Below are positions 49,758 to 62,163 of a DNA stretch of 64,000 nt, one piece after another. A program made the translations under genes and the position numbers. Each line of letters begins with the position of its first letter. Positions within the stretch are counted from its first letter, which is position 1. The notes beneath the pieces were generated by a model, which was given only the letters and a program-made list of their open reading frames with translations, was not told the origin of the DNA and did no database searches. The DNA comes from Spirodela intermedia (lineage: Eukaryota > Streptophyta > Magnoliopsida > Alismatales > Araceae). The DNA is taken from the NCBI GenBank assembly GCA_902729315.2, contig LR746265.1, positions 565,501 through 629,500 of the forward strand, in the 5' to 3' direction.

Positions 49758-52700
49758 TTACTTCCTCTTGGCCATCTGGAAGGTCCTCTTCAAGAACCGG
49801 TTAGAGGCGTCGTCGTCTCTGTGGCAGAGCACCCTGAGGATGGTGTTGGCATCGGAGCGGTTCCACTTTCCCGTCGTGGGGGGCATCGGCAGCCGCTGCG
49901 AGGCCCTTCCGAGCCCCCCCGTCCCGCTCGACTCGCACGCAGCCGTGCTGAAATCCTCCACCAGCTGGTCCGTCGGGAGGCCCATCAGCGCCACCACCCC
50001 CTCCGCCACCTCCGCCTCCCTCTGTACCACCTCCTCCGCCACCAGCCCCTCCCCGCACGCCGCGAACACCCTCTTCAGTCTTCCGAAGTCGTCCGCGATC
50101 ATCTCCTGGTCCTCCCTCAGGAAGGCCCTGTCGCCGCCCCCCGCCAGGAGAACCATCAGGAAGGCCTCGAAGGTCGCCTTCATCACCTCCCTTAGCACCA
50201 GCGGCTGCGCCCTGTCGGTGACCGCGGAGGATATCAGCGCCAGGTTCTGCTTCAGGTTGCGCAGGGCGGGGCGAATCCTGGCATTGGCGACGTCCCCCAC
50301 GTAGAGCCCCTCGTAGAAGCAGCTGTTGGAGTCGAGGAAGATAAGCCGGCAGGCGGCGACCTCCGCCACTCTCTGCATGGCGCTCTGGATCGCCGCGCGG
50401 ACGCCGTCGAAGAGGGACGAGGAGGGGCGGCGGCGGCGGGTCTTCAGGCGCAGGTGAGCGGGAGGGGTGGCGCCGCCAACGCCGGCGGATATGTGGGAGA
50501 GGGTCTTGTCGAGGTAGTGGAGTTGGCAGAGGAGGTAATGGAGGGTGTTGAGGCGGACGTAGAGGCGTTGGGTGCCGCGGCTGGTCGACGGCCGGGGGTG
50601 GTCGCCGTCGGCCAACCCGTTCTTCGCGTTGGCGTCGTCTGTCCCGGCGTTGCAGGGCGTCGCCTTCCTCCATAGCTTCACAAACTTGGAGTCCTGATTG
50701 CATCTTGTGAGTGCGGGGAGGGCGGGGATGTAGCTCTGCCTCGTCCCTGCAGGTCCTTTTTAGGGTTAGGTCTAGATTAACCAGAGATGGGGAAAGATGG
50801 AGGATGAGGAGGGGGAAGGGGTCGACCATACCGCAGGATACGACGAAGGCGGTGTAGTCCTCCAAAAGGCTTCCCAAGCCGTCTGCTAGGTACTGAACCA
50901 TATCATCCCTGAAGCCGACAGGGGTATCGAAGAAATCGTCCACCATGTCCCTAGCCAGCTTCACCATCTCCACCCCCGAGTGGGCGTGTGCCTCGCCCTT
51001 CGTCTTCGGATTCCATGTCTATACCAGGAGAAAGGAAATAATTCTTTCTGTAAGCGGGGAGACGAGCGGCTACAGAGATTGAACCATTCTGGCGCCGCCG
51101 GAGGGACTCACCTCTGTATCTTTAGCTCTGTTTAGGCACTCCTTGCCGCAGTTGAGCCTCTCCTCTATCCAGTTCCTCGCGAGGCAGGAGATGATGGCGT
51201 CCACCTCGTAGGGGATCATCTCCCTCACGATGCCCTTCCCGCCGTCCTCGCATTCCGCCGAGTCCTCGACGGCCAACTGGGCCAGCGCCTTCTCCAGCTT
51301 ACCGGCGGCCTGCAGGACCTTGATCGACTCAAGGGTGAGAGTGGAAACCTCCTCCATGTACTGCTTCAGTACCACGCCGTAGCAGTTGTGGAGCGTCACC
51401 ACCGCAACGGCGGCCGGCACCGGGTGCCACCGCTTCAGGACGGGGCTGAAGTGCTCCTTCTCCCTGACGGCCAGCTCCTCGGTTTCTCCGGCGAGCACGA
51501 CAAGGCACTGGCTCGTTTTCTCTGCCACTTCCCCCGCCAAGCTGATCCAGTTCCCGTTATCTTCCAACATCTGCGCGCAGAAAAATCCTAGATGAGGAAG
51601 ATTATTGCCAATGCATGAACGGCTAGAGGGAGAATTAAGCTTTGATCTTTCTACCTTATTAAAGGCATTCCGCAGAGACGACCTGATGTAGTAATCTACC
51701 CGGTACTCGGACGAGTCGTAAGGCGTCGCGTGCTCTCCGTTCGCCGGAGGAGCTCCGGCCGCCGCGCCGGAGATATCCTCGTCGATTATCTTGGCAACGG
51801 AGAGCGCCAGGAGGATGACGTTCTCCATCAACCCCCAGGACCCCTTCTCGAAGTAGCCGCGGTAGTCCAGCAGCCGCTTGTCGGCCCATCCCTGCACGGA
51901 GGCCAAGGTCGCGGAGAGTAAACTCACGTAGACGGCCTCACGGTCGAACCTCTTAGCGTCGCTGGCGACCTCTCCCAACATCGACAGAGCAGCGCAGAGA
52001 AGCTCCTGCTCCACCTGCCCCGTCAGGACGAACTGGTGGAGGAGCACCCAAGCGAAGCACACGTTGTGTATTGGCCTGTTGATCCCCAGGGTCGACCAGG
52101 TCTTCTTCATCAGCTCCAGGAGCTCATCGACCTCGTCCAAGACCACCGTCTCCTCCTTGGTGTCGAATATCGACTGAAGCAGGGACAGGTAGATGTGGAC
52201 GTTGAGGGGGAACCCGTCGGCCCAGTGGCATGCCTCCGGCACGGCGCCGCCGGGGCTTCGCCACGCCAAGGCGAGCACGGAGCTGCACAGCGCGCGCATG
52301 GCCTCGGAGTTCTTGCTCGTGTCGATGGCCTTCGTCTCCCCCTGCCTCACGATTTCGCGGAGGCGTGAGATGGCGGAGTTAGACCGCTCCAGGGGGACCG
52401 AGGGGTGCATGAGTAGGCCCGCTTCCAGGAGCTTCAGCTGCCGCCTTTGCCAGAGGTGGTATTCCTGCCCGTCGTTGAACTCCGATGGCTTCAACTGGCG
52501 AAGGAGCTCCAGCGGGAGGATAATCGTCTCTGCCCTTCTCCCCGTCTGCCGGCCAAGACCATAAAAAGGAAAAAGAGTCAATGTCTTGCTTCTTTTTCTT
52601 CCTGATCCAATTGCTGTGACTGTTTTTGGTACAAACCGTTCATCCTCGACGAGAGAGAGAGAGAGAGAAAGAGTGGGAGAGGGAGAGAACCTGGCCGACG

Positions 52701-53236
52701 AGGGTTCGGAGGAGGGTCTTCCGAAGACGGTTATCGCTCTGCTCCGTCACCCTCATCTGCTGCCGCATGATCTCAGCCGAAGTCATGGGCCGTTTAATGA
52801 CCCTGGCGGCGCCGCCGGGCGCACCCGTCTGCGAGGGCCCAACGCTGGAAGAGGACTGCTGCAACGTCCGCTTCGGCGAGGACCTCCTCGCCGTCAGCCC
52901 CAGCGCCCTCTTGATCCGGCTCGTCGCCACCAACCCCTGCTGCCACGTCTTTCCCCCCGGCGCCGGCCCCGCCGCTCCTCCTCCCTGCAGCGCACCGTCG
53001 CCGCCTTCCTGCCCTCCCGCCGACGGGTAGTACGCGAGGCCATTGCGGCCCCCCCCGAAGCCGGGGGACGACCGGCAGGACATGAAGAAGAGCTCATACG
53101 CCGTCTCCCGGAGGTCGCCGCCGTCGATCGAGTCGATCCGGCCGAAGGGCCATTCGAGGTCCATGTCGCCGTCTTCTGGGTCGGCGTCGGACCTGGATAT
53201 GTACGACGAGCTCGCCAGGGAAGAATGCCGCCCCAT
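49758..53236 (-). CDS. DUF810 / PATROL1-like (MUN-domain) protein
   Basis: Five minus-strand exons (53236-52691, 52545-51655, 51570-51112, 51018-50832, 50746-49758) encode 1,023 residues. After a Ser/Gly-rich N-terminus the order matches Arabidopsis PATROL1: a basic block before LPLELLRQLKPSEF (exon 2 start), CHWADGFPLNVHIY, KKTWSTLGINRPIHNVCFAWVL, the MUN-like helical region, and the ending LPMPPTTGKWNRSDANTILR then RFLKRTF. Family members resemble Munc13 priming factors. PATROL1 delivers a plasma-membrane proton pump in guard cells, so a vesicle-tethering role is inferred. Codons are strongly GC-rich, especially in exon 5. Intron 2 (84 nt) is in frame and stop-free. Every motif compared is intact. 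Confidence 0.92.
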
Positions 53237-54739
53237 CGCCGCCGCGCCGGAGAGCAGCTGGCCCGCCTCCTCCCCCGGTGGGAACCCTGTAGCGCGGCCG
53301 GCGACCGTCCGTCAGGCTTCCGAGAAGATGTCGCGGCCGCGAGGGTTGTCGCAGGCCCACGACATTCGCCTGCCTGCGGTTGGGGGGTGGGGGGAAGAGA
53401 GAGAGAGAGAGAGAGAGGGAGGGAGGGCCCCCTCTTCTCACCTCTCCACTATTATCGCGACCTGGAGAAACGAGGGGGAGGAAGGGGAGGAGACGGCTTT
53501 TTGGTGGGGCCAGCCCATCATCGACGGAAACGAGGACAAGGTCCAGTTCAGCCCGCCAACTGAACTGCCACGTGGACCCCGTCTGTTATCACCGGTTGAG
53601 AGACAGACAGGGGGGAGGGGTCGTGGGTGTGGCTTGGGCTGGCAAACGCGGTTACGAAGCTGGGAGCCTCCGACCCGGACGCTTGTCCACTCATAGTGCG
53701 CCATGTGGGAACCCACATTTTGACTTTTCGCCAAGTGGATGGTCGAAGTACCTCGGCTTCACGCGCCTGCAGTTGTTGGATTCGGGGCACCTTGACTCCA
53801 ACAGTCTACGTGTCGATCACACTCAATGTGATCGATCTTATTATTTCCCACTATTTCATACGCATTATACGTATTAAAGTAAAACCAACCAACTTTTGTC
53901 AGGGGTGTTGATATGCATTCATTATACTATTTATTTTTAAAAATAAACATATAATTAAAAAATCATTAATATGTTTCGAGTTTATATAAATTTTATAATT
54001 AGATCGAGGAGAGAGAGAGAGAAAGAGATTATCTAAGTAAGATGGGGCTAATAATCATGGTTAAAAATCTTAACACGATATTAAGTTATACTACATTGCA
54101 AGGTAACCAATAATAATATTTTCAAAATAAATAAAAAATTCAAAGGGAATCTGCTCGTCGATCGTTGACAGGTGTCTTGATCACAGCCTTCTGATTAGGC
54201 GGGCCTTTATCGGAAAAGTGATCGCTTCTTCGTGGGGAAAAATAATAATAATAAAAAGCGCACGTTAGGGGGGGGAACAGCGCCTTCCCAAAAATAGTCC
54301 ACTGAAGTAGCCGTCAGATTGCTGACACGTGTAAGTCGCGATTTAGCAATCGCCATCAGAGCAGATCCGACAACCTCGTCCGCGATCGACATCTACGATA
54401 ACTGACCGTGTACGTGAAGGGAAAACAAATTGCACGTGAGGTTTCCGGTGACGTGGCCAATTGGACGCCTTTCATAATTCTGATTAACCGGGAATCCAAA
54501 ACGTCAGATCAGGCAATAAAGGTCAAACTTAAGACCGCAACAACAAAGTCAACGCACCGCGATCCTAGTACAGGATGTGAACGGGCTGCGCTGAACTTGG
54601 TCTCCGCGTGGGTGGGGGAGAAACATTGTCGGGGTCGTCATCTACACTGTAGGTCATTATCGTTCCTAGCTATAGTGCTCACGTCTCTCCCTCTCCCTCT
54701 CCCTCTCCCTCTCTCTGGTATTGTTCTCTCTTCTGTCGG
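53237..54739. promoter_or_regulatory. Promoter side of the DUF810 gene and intergenic DNA
   Basis: The first ~500 bp are GC-rich and probably hold the minus-strand leader, with a GA repeat at about 53396-53417 (CT in the transcript). From about 53.88 kb the sequence turns AT-rich, with a small GA repeat near 54010. A CCCTCT repeat (about 54687-54716) precedes the hairpin. No further gene is recognisable. Confidence 0.45.
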
Positions 54740-55067
54740 CCAATATTTCATGTCTCTCTACTCTGCCCGACATTTGGGTCAAGCGAAAATTATCAGCAGC
54801 TTCCGTGCATCTGAAATGAAGATATGCAATGGAATATGCGACCTGAAGAAGTGCTGAAGACAGAAAGACGGGCACCAGACATGAAATATTGGTGAAGTGG
54901 AAGGGGCTAGTCTGGTGCCCGTCTTTCTGTCTTCAGCACTTCTTCAGGTCGCATATTCCATTGCATATCTTCGTTTAAGATTCACGGAAGCCGCTGATAT
55001 TTTTCGCTTGACCCAAATGTCGGGCAGAGTAGAGAGACATGAAATATTGGTGAAGTGGAAGGGGCTA
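54740..55067. repeat. Near-perfect hairpin: 141-bp arms, 29-bp loop, loop copied after the right arm
   Basis: Bases 54740-54880 are the reverse complement of 54910-55050 with only a few mismatches. The 29-bp loop (54881-54909) recurs exactly at 55039-55067 directly after the right arm. The right arm reads on the plus strand as FRLTQMSGRVERHEILVKWK then GLLAFET, similar to the chromodomain tail of gypsy chromovirus integrases. A transcript would form a long, almost fully paired stem. The layout suggests one template-switching event on a retrotransposon fragment. Confidence 0.93.
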
Positions 55068-55199
55068 CTTGCCTTTGAAACCAGCAATTTACAACCTTGC
55101 TCTCGATGACGAGGGTATTCGTATGCTCACGGATAATGGCCACGTTCCTGAGTGGAAAAGTCAGACATTGGACAACAACGTCAAAGTCAGCCCTTCGCA

Positions 55200-55676
55200 A
55201 TGGTCCTCTACGAGGGGGAGAAATAGCTCGGCGGCCACTGCAGGACCGTCGCCGCCGACGGTATCGACGTGGACCTCGGCTTCATGGTCTTCAACCGGGT
55301 AAAACCTCTCTCTCCCTCCCTCTCTCTCTTCTCCCTCCTTGTAGACTCTCTGCAATTAGTCATCGGCAGCATGGGGCCTCTTCTCGGTGCTGCGCGACGG
55401 TTTGGTCGGAGGCTATTATCGGCCGCGCCGCTGCTTACGGTGGGGCTTGGCCTTGCAGGTGACCTACCCGAACATGCTGGAGTTCTTCGAGACGCTGGGG
55501 GTGGAGATGGAGGAGTCAGACATGTCCTTCTCCGTGAGCCTGGACGCCGGCAAGTGCTGCGAGTGGGGCAGCCGCAACGGCCTCGCCGGCCTCTTCGCCC
55601 AGAAGAGCAATCCCGCCAACCCATATTTCTGGTTAATGATCCGCGAGATCCTCAAGTTCAAAGACGACGTCCTCCG
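55200..55676 (+). pseudogene. Cyclopropane fatty acid synthase, two-exon fragment with a stop
   Basis: Exon-like 55200-55298 reads MVLYEGEK, a TAG stop (55224-55226), then LGGHCRTV and DVDLGFMVFNR. After a GT-AG gap, 55459-55676 reads VTYPNMLEFFETLGVEMEES to NPYFWLMIREILKFKDDVL. These are two consecutive exons of the FAD-dependent amine-oxidase-like N-terminal half of plant cyclopropane fatty acid synthase. The stop replaces the tyrosine expected before LGGH. The upstream Rossmann nucleotide-binding exon and everything downstream, including the methyltransferase half, are absent nearby. Both splice sites at the internal intron are intact, so it was copied as genomic DNA rather than as cDNA. 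Confidence 0.85.
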
Positions 55677-55726
55677 GTAACCCCTCTCTCCCTCCCTTCC
55701 TCTCCCCTCTACTCGCGGCTCAACAG

Positions 55727-55728
<2 letters not shown>

Positions 55729-55778
<50 letters not shown>
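55729..55778 (+). repeat. (AG)25 microsatellite
   Basis: A pure AG repeat follows the broken cyclopropane synthase exon by about 50 bp and may coincide with the point where that fragment ends. Confidence 0.95.
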
Positions 55779-55780
<2 letters not shown>

Positions 55781-56349
55781 AGCTGTTGTGGAGTTGACTA
55801 TATCATGGGGTCTGACAACCTCGGACCGGCCCGGGGCGGGCCAGTTTTTTTTTTAAGGCCGAAGAAGGGCCGTTATGGTACACTAAATTAGTGCGCAGGC
55901 GGGAAGTGGCTACCGTTGAGACAGTTGGGGGGGGGGGGGGGGGGGGCGGGGGCGGGAAACCCTGAAAGAGCGGGAGGATTGAAGATCGTACGAGAGACGA
56001 GAGGGGTTGGCTTCTCCATCCGTCGTTCCCAGCGCTCGCGAGCATCGTAGGGAGGGAGACTAGTCCCTTTTGTGTTCTATCGGACCGTCTGCCCCGCAGA
56101 TTTCCAGAGTTTTTTGGTTTTTCGCCTAGTTTTTAGCAACTCGGGGCATCACCTGTCATTGTATGTGGAGTGATCAATGGCGATCTCCCGCCAAGCTGAG
56201 CCTACGTCTCTGATGGAGCATTCAGCTGACCTAACTAGAACGCTGCGGTTCGGTGTCTTCCATTGGTCTATACGAGCAGAGTTTACATTATCGTGATGTA
56301 GAGTGTAAGATTAATGAAATTTATCTACTGTTTTTGCTTTTCAATTTTA
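55779..56349. other. Unassigned flank with a poly-G tract
   Basis: A run of 20 G (55927-55946) continues as further G blocks split by single C bases. The remainder, up to the left LTR of the copia element, has no recognisable coding frame. Confidence 0.6.
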
Positions 56350-59300
56350 TGATAGAATTTGACATATCTATATTCACCATCAATGCGGAAAATGACGAAC
56401 GTCTTATGATCCTTCTCTTCTTTTTTTCTGTTCGATCCTCACAATCAGAACCTCTCTCCTATGGATGGAATGTCTCCGTACGAGTTGTGCTGTTCTATTG
56501 CGTTGAAACCTTAAGGCAGACTTTTATATAATACATTCCATAACCATATTACTATTTTGCCCCGAGTAAACCTTAATACTACGAATCATTTATAATTCCA
56601 TTAATATCTAATTTGATTAGAAAAGTCACCTTAATGGAGTTTGATTCTAACAATCTCCCACTTGACTTTATCTAATCTTCTTTATATTAGATAATCATGT
56701 GAGGCGACCACAACTTTAATGCTTTTAAATAATATCCTCATTTTGATCATAATATCATTCAAAAGTACTAGTCATAATGGTAATACAACATTTAGGATGT
56801 ATGTCCCTTCCATATATTAAGATGCTCATGATCAATATTAAAATTAAATACTTTATGTCATATTTAAAAAATCTTAATAAATGCGCTCACTATGTCATGA
56901 CAAGATAAATAGAGTGTCATTCTCATTTATCTAATGATAAATGATAGTTCATCATAAACTAATATTCAAATATCAGATGTGTGATATCACATATTACATT
57001 AGTATCTAAATACATGTCATATCCTCTAGGGAATTGACTAACCTTATCTTACATACATGTCTACTGTAAGTACCAAATGAAAGTGACTCTGTAAGAAGAT
57101 CAGTTAGCATATAGTCAGTCCCAATATGATCAATTGACACTAATCGATCACTAGTTATCTCCTTCACAACCAAGAACCGAATCTCCATGTGCTTACAAGC
57201 AGTCGAGCTCTTGTTGTTATTGGAGAATTTGATAGCAACTTTATTATCACAGTATATCTTTATGGGTCTATGTATAGAGTTCACAACTCTTAACTGTGTG
57301 ATGAAGTGCTTCATCTATATAACTTACAAAGATGCGTGGAAGCAAGTTATATATTCGGCTTTCATTGTGGACGCTGCAATTGTCTTCTACTTGGTACTAG
57401 ACCATGAGACAACTCCTCTAGTAAATAAGAACATATAGCTTGAAGTTGACTTTTGTGTGTCCAAACATCTAGTAAAGTCTAAGTCAGAGTATCCAATGAC
57501 CTCCAGTTGATCCATTTGCCTATATGTGAGTACTAAATCTTTAGTTTCTTGAACATATCGTAAAACCTCCTTCATAGCTTGCTAGTTCATCAGGCAAGGG
57601 AACTTTGATATCTTCTGAGATATCTTGTGACAAATTATAGATCTAGACGAGTATATATTTGTACATAGTTGAGAGACCCAACTACAACAACATATGATTT
57701 TTACTTAATTACAAATCTTTTCTCATCTAAGAGAGGTCCTTGTAATTTTCTTACTTTATTACCTTTAACAATAGGTGTTTTACTAGAAGAATAATTTTTC
57801 ATCAAAAATCATTTCAACACATTTGATATATAAGACCTTTGAGACAACCCAAGTATGCCCAAAGATTTGTCTCGGTGAATCTCTATGCTAATTATGTAAT
57901 TAATTTTAATAAATTTCTTGATCTCTTTTAATAAATTAAGATTTGAATTAAGAAGTAGAATATCATCTACGTACAATACAAAAAATATTCATCCACTCTC
58001 ACTTTTCTTTAAATATGTTGATCAATAATATTTTATTTAAACCCAGAGAACATGATAACTTCATTAAATTTGAAGTACCACTATTTAGAAGCTTGTTTGA
58101 GTTCGTATATAGATTTATTCAATTTGTAAATTATATATTCTTTACTTTTTAATCTCAAATTCTTGAGAATGTTGTATGCACACTTCCTCTTTTAGTTAGT
58201 TATTTAGGAAAGTCATTTTCATATCTATTTGATGTAGCTTTAAATCAAAATGAGTTACGAAGGTCATGGTTATAAGTTTATTTCTTATAGACAAATTTAC
58301 GATGTCTCATACTTGATTGCAATCCATAGACACAAGCTCTTCCTTTATAGCTTGTAACCATTGATTAGAATTTACATAGTTCATGGCTTGTGAAAATGTA
58401 ATGAAATCTATTACCCATTGACCTATGTCTTCACCTAAGAGATATACCACATAGTCAAATTTTGATTTAGATATTAAATAGATGAATCTACAATAGGCTC
58501 AGATGATTGTTCATGTGGTTGTTCTTGAGTAGTTATATTTACCTCTTCATTGTTGTCTAAGGTTAGAACAACATATGACACATAAACCTCAATCTTTTGA
58601 ATATGATAAATATCATTAACCTCATCAAAAATTTGTTGAGGTACAATAATATCTTCATAAGATTCCTTAAAAATGAAATCCCTAAAGATACTCTCACTAA
58701 CACAAACATCTTCTAAAAAGATAATTTTATTAGTTTCAACGGCTCTTAAGATATGTGTATGACAATATAATTTATATCCTCTCGACCTCTTTGGATAGTT
58801 AATAAAGTATCTACTGATTGTCTTTAAATCCAGAGATTTCTCATGTAGATCATAAAGTTTAACTTCAATTGGACAACCTCATATGTGCATGTAACTTAAA
58901 TAGGGTTTTCTATTAGTCCATAACTCGTAAGGAGTTTTCTATATGGACTTTGTTGGAACCCTATTTAGAATATACACAACTATTTTTAAAGCTTCACTCC
59001 ACATTGAGATTGAGAGAGTAGAATAATTCATCATAATCCTGACCATTTTTTTAACCATTATGTTTCATCTTTCTACAACCCCATTCATATTAGGCTTTCC
59101 TAACATTGTGTTACTAAAGTATTATGTAATATTCCTTACGAAATAACGTAAATAGTCCCAACATTTGTCCTTTCTTAGTGTGTCTACCATAGTATTATCT
59201 ACCTCTATCTAATTTGACCGTCTTTATAGGTTTTCTTAATTTATTGACTTTAGATAAACATCTACCTCTTTCTTAAAATCATTGAACATATCAAAGACTT

Positions 59301-62163
59301 TAGATTTATCATGTATGAAGAAAAGATACATAAACCTTGAATAATCATCGATATATATTACAAAATACTTTTAGCTTGTAAAACATGGATGAAAAAGTCC
59401 ACATACATTTATATGAATCAAATCTAATGTTGTCCCACATTTTATGATATTTCTCTTAAATGTGTTGATTGTTTTTTTTTGATGCAATCAACATAGATAT
59501 CGAGATTTGTGAAATCCAAAGATTCCAAAAAACCATTCACTAATCTCTTCACCCTCCTTTTAGATATATGTCTCAACATCTTATGCCATATAGAATTATT
59601 GTTAGTTCTATTCTTTTTATTCAAATAAATTAGAGAAATATTTTCAGAATAAACATTAAGCTTAAATAATCCATCAATTACACCAATCCCAAAGGGAATG
59701 TTTTCTCTAGTTAAAGACATATTTGATGCATCAAGAATGGCACGATAATTGTCTTCAACTAATTTGATACAAATATTACATTTTGTTGAAATGATGGAAT
59801 ATAAAAAGAGTTCTTGAAAAGTAAAGCTTCTCCAAACTCTAGAGTGATTCTATAATCTCATGCTAACTTTATGTGTGAACGCATCTAATTTGTAGATACA
59901 ACATATAGTTCACACACAATTGGAGGCTGCCTTATTAGAAACCCTTGCAAGGTAGTTGAAATATGCATAGTGACACTCAAGTTAATCCACCAACTCGAAT
60001 TAGGAGCTAGATTTGATTCATGACTTGTGATAGATACCTCATTACTTAAATTCTATTTGATTAACCAAACCTCGTACTTTGAGCATTTCTTTTTCAGATG
60101 ATTAGATTTCTTACAGGAGAAGCACTTAACCTTAGAGATGGAGCTTTTAGTCACATCTAATTTGTGATTCTTCTCTAAATTTTTTTTAATCATATTGCCT
60201 TTTGATGCACAGTTCTTTGATCTGTAAGTTACCATATTCATGATATTTATCTTGTCTAGTTGACTAGCAACTTGCCTTTCTTCCTCTTGAACACACTTGG
60301 TCATGAGATCATTCATTGACCATTTATTCTTATGTATGTTATAGGAGACCTTAAAATGGTCATATTCCACTGGTAGTGTTTGTAAGATGTAATGGACCAA
60401 AAATGTATCAAGAATAGTAATCTTCATATCATTCAATTTTCATGCAATGTCACACATGGCCATGATGTATTCCTATATGTTTCTTTTCCCTGTATGGTGC
60501 ATGAAAGTAAACCTTTGAATTAAAACACCTACTTTGGCTTTGTTAGACCTAATAAATTGTTGTTCAATCATTTCCATATAAACAATTGCCAGAGTGTTAG
60601 AAGTCACATGATCTTTAATATCTCTAAACACATGTTGTAATATAAATGATAAAGATAATATATTTGATCTCTCTCATCTTTTACGGAGAATATTTACTTT
60701 TGCATTGCTTTCATCAGTAAGTGTTGTAGGAACAGACATTCAAAAGCAAATATCTAAATCCATCAAAGCTTTCTTTCATTCTAATAAGCTTGCATCATTC
60801 AACATAGGTACCTTTATATTTAACTATAATACTTTTATAACTCTACGTAGGCAAATGAAATATTATACTATTAGTTAAATAAACATGAAACTAATTGTAC
60901 ATACATAAAAGTCTATGAAATATAATATCATTAAGTACTTAAATACTCTATATTTAATATATAAATACAATCATTTCACCCATTTAGATATAAGCATAAC
61001 AATCTCACGTTAGTGGGTATTGTGAATCTAATTTATCTAAATGTAAAGTTGAATGTCATCTGAATTAAATTTAAAATCCACTTGATGTAATTAATACAAA
61101 TAACCATTCTTACTCAGTGTCATGTTCGTGAGGAACACAAGTTGCTCAAAAATACTAATAACATAGATATAGACAATAAGTTAGAACATTGAAACTACAA
61201 TATACTAATAATGAACACATAAAATAATAATAATAATAATACATTTATTATTATTATTATTGTACAATCGACATTAGATGACGTCATCGCCGGACGGCCG
61301 TCATTTCGTGATCCGTGTGAAGTGGTTCGCATGGGGATGCCTTAATGACTACTGTAACGGCGCCTCGGGAGTGAGTCACCGCATCCCACGAACCGCTTCG
61401 TCGGCCCAGGAGGCGGCGCTCGCTTCGAGGCCCTACCGCCTCAGACCCTCTCCGCCAATGTCGTCGGTGGTGAAGCACACCGCGGAGGCATGGAGTGCAA
61501 CCGCCACCGCGGCAGGCAGTGGTACGGAGCCGAGGCCGACCGGAGACAGCATCGACCCCCCCGGCGTCACCGCCCCAATCCTCTGCCACTCGAGCCCGCC
61601 GGCGAAGAGGGGGCCCGCTGCGATGAGGACCGCCGCCCTAATCAGCACGACGGCGGTGGGTATTGGGATTGCCGTTGTGGCAACCCACACCTCGACGACG
61701 TACGACGGTCGTCTGCGTGCTCACGCTGCACTGCCTAAGGCCATAGCCTTCCTGGTCGCCAACGCGGCCAGTGGCTGCCTTGGTCTAACCTCATATGGAC
61801 GACACGGTGGCCTATTCGCCGCTTCCATCGTCTCAGCCTCACGGCCGACGTATGGTATGGTCCCATGCGGCGACTTAATGGCTGACTGTGGTTCTCGTAT
61901 GCCTCATAGAATAATCAGAACAGAGGGGAGAAAACCTGCTCTGATACCACTTGATGGAATTTGACGTACCTGTATTCGCCATCAATGCGGAAAATGACGA
62001 GTCTTCCGATCTTTCTCCTCTTTTGTTCTGTTCGATCCCCGCAATCAGAACCTCTAGGTTCTCCTCTTTGCCCTGGGTAAACCCTAATACCAAGAATTAT
62101 TTATAATTGCATTAGTATCCAATTTGAATAGAAAAGTCACCTTAATGGAGTTTGACTCTAACA
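56350..62163 (-). mobile_element. Complete but inactive Ty1/copia LTR retrotransposon
   Basis: LTRs at 56350-56652 (303 bp) and 61952-62163 (212 bp, with an internal deletion) both start TGAT and end AACA. They are flanked by the 5-bp target duplication TTTTA (56345-56349 and 62164-62168). The reversed methionine-tRNA primer site GCTCTGATACCA (61938-61949) lies beside the right LTR, and a polypurine tract (minus strand, about 56667-56653) beside the left, so the element reads leftwards. Minus-strand remnants in order are gag with a CX2CX4HX4C zinc knuckle (60.44-60.05 kb), a GAG-pre-integrase segment with IWHKMLRHISKRR (59.72-59.44 kb), and the end of reverse transcriptase plus RNase H (57.58-57.0 kb). 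Stops and frameshifts break the polyprotein. LTR differences are mostly transitions. Confidence 0.93.
61265..61930. other. GC-rich block inside the copia element, between primer site and gag
   Basis: About 660 bp of high-GC sequence sits between the primer-binding site and the AT-rich gag region. A 228-codon plus-strand frame and shorter minus-strand frames cross it, but none has a known domain. It is either the element's own leader or captured host DNA. An AT-rich palindrome of AAT/ATT repeats (about 61222-61260) marks its left edge. Confidence 0.6.

Noticed and set aside
49695-50304. 166- and 198-codon plus-strand frames
   Set aside because: They are antisense to the GC-rich last exon of the DUF810 gene, which matches the family to its final residues.
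49801-50973. 390-codon minus-strand frame running across the intron between DUF810 exons 4 and 5
   Set aside because: After exon 4 it leaves the conserved frame and becomes Arg/Pro/Gly-rich noise. The spliced frame restores PATROL1 similarity.
61278-61964. 228-codon plus-strand frame as a host gene
   Set aside because: It lies wholly inside the copia element and runs into its primer site and LTR. GC-rich DNA gives long chance frames and no domain is seen.
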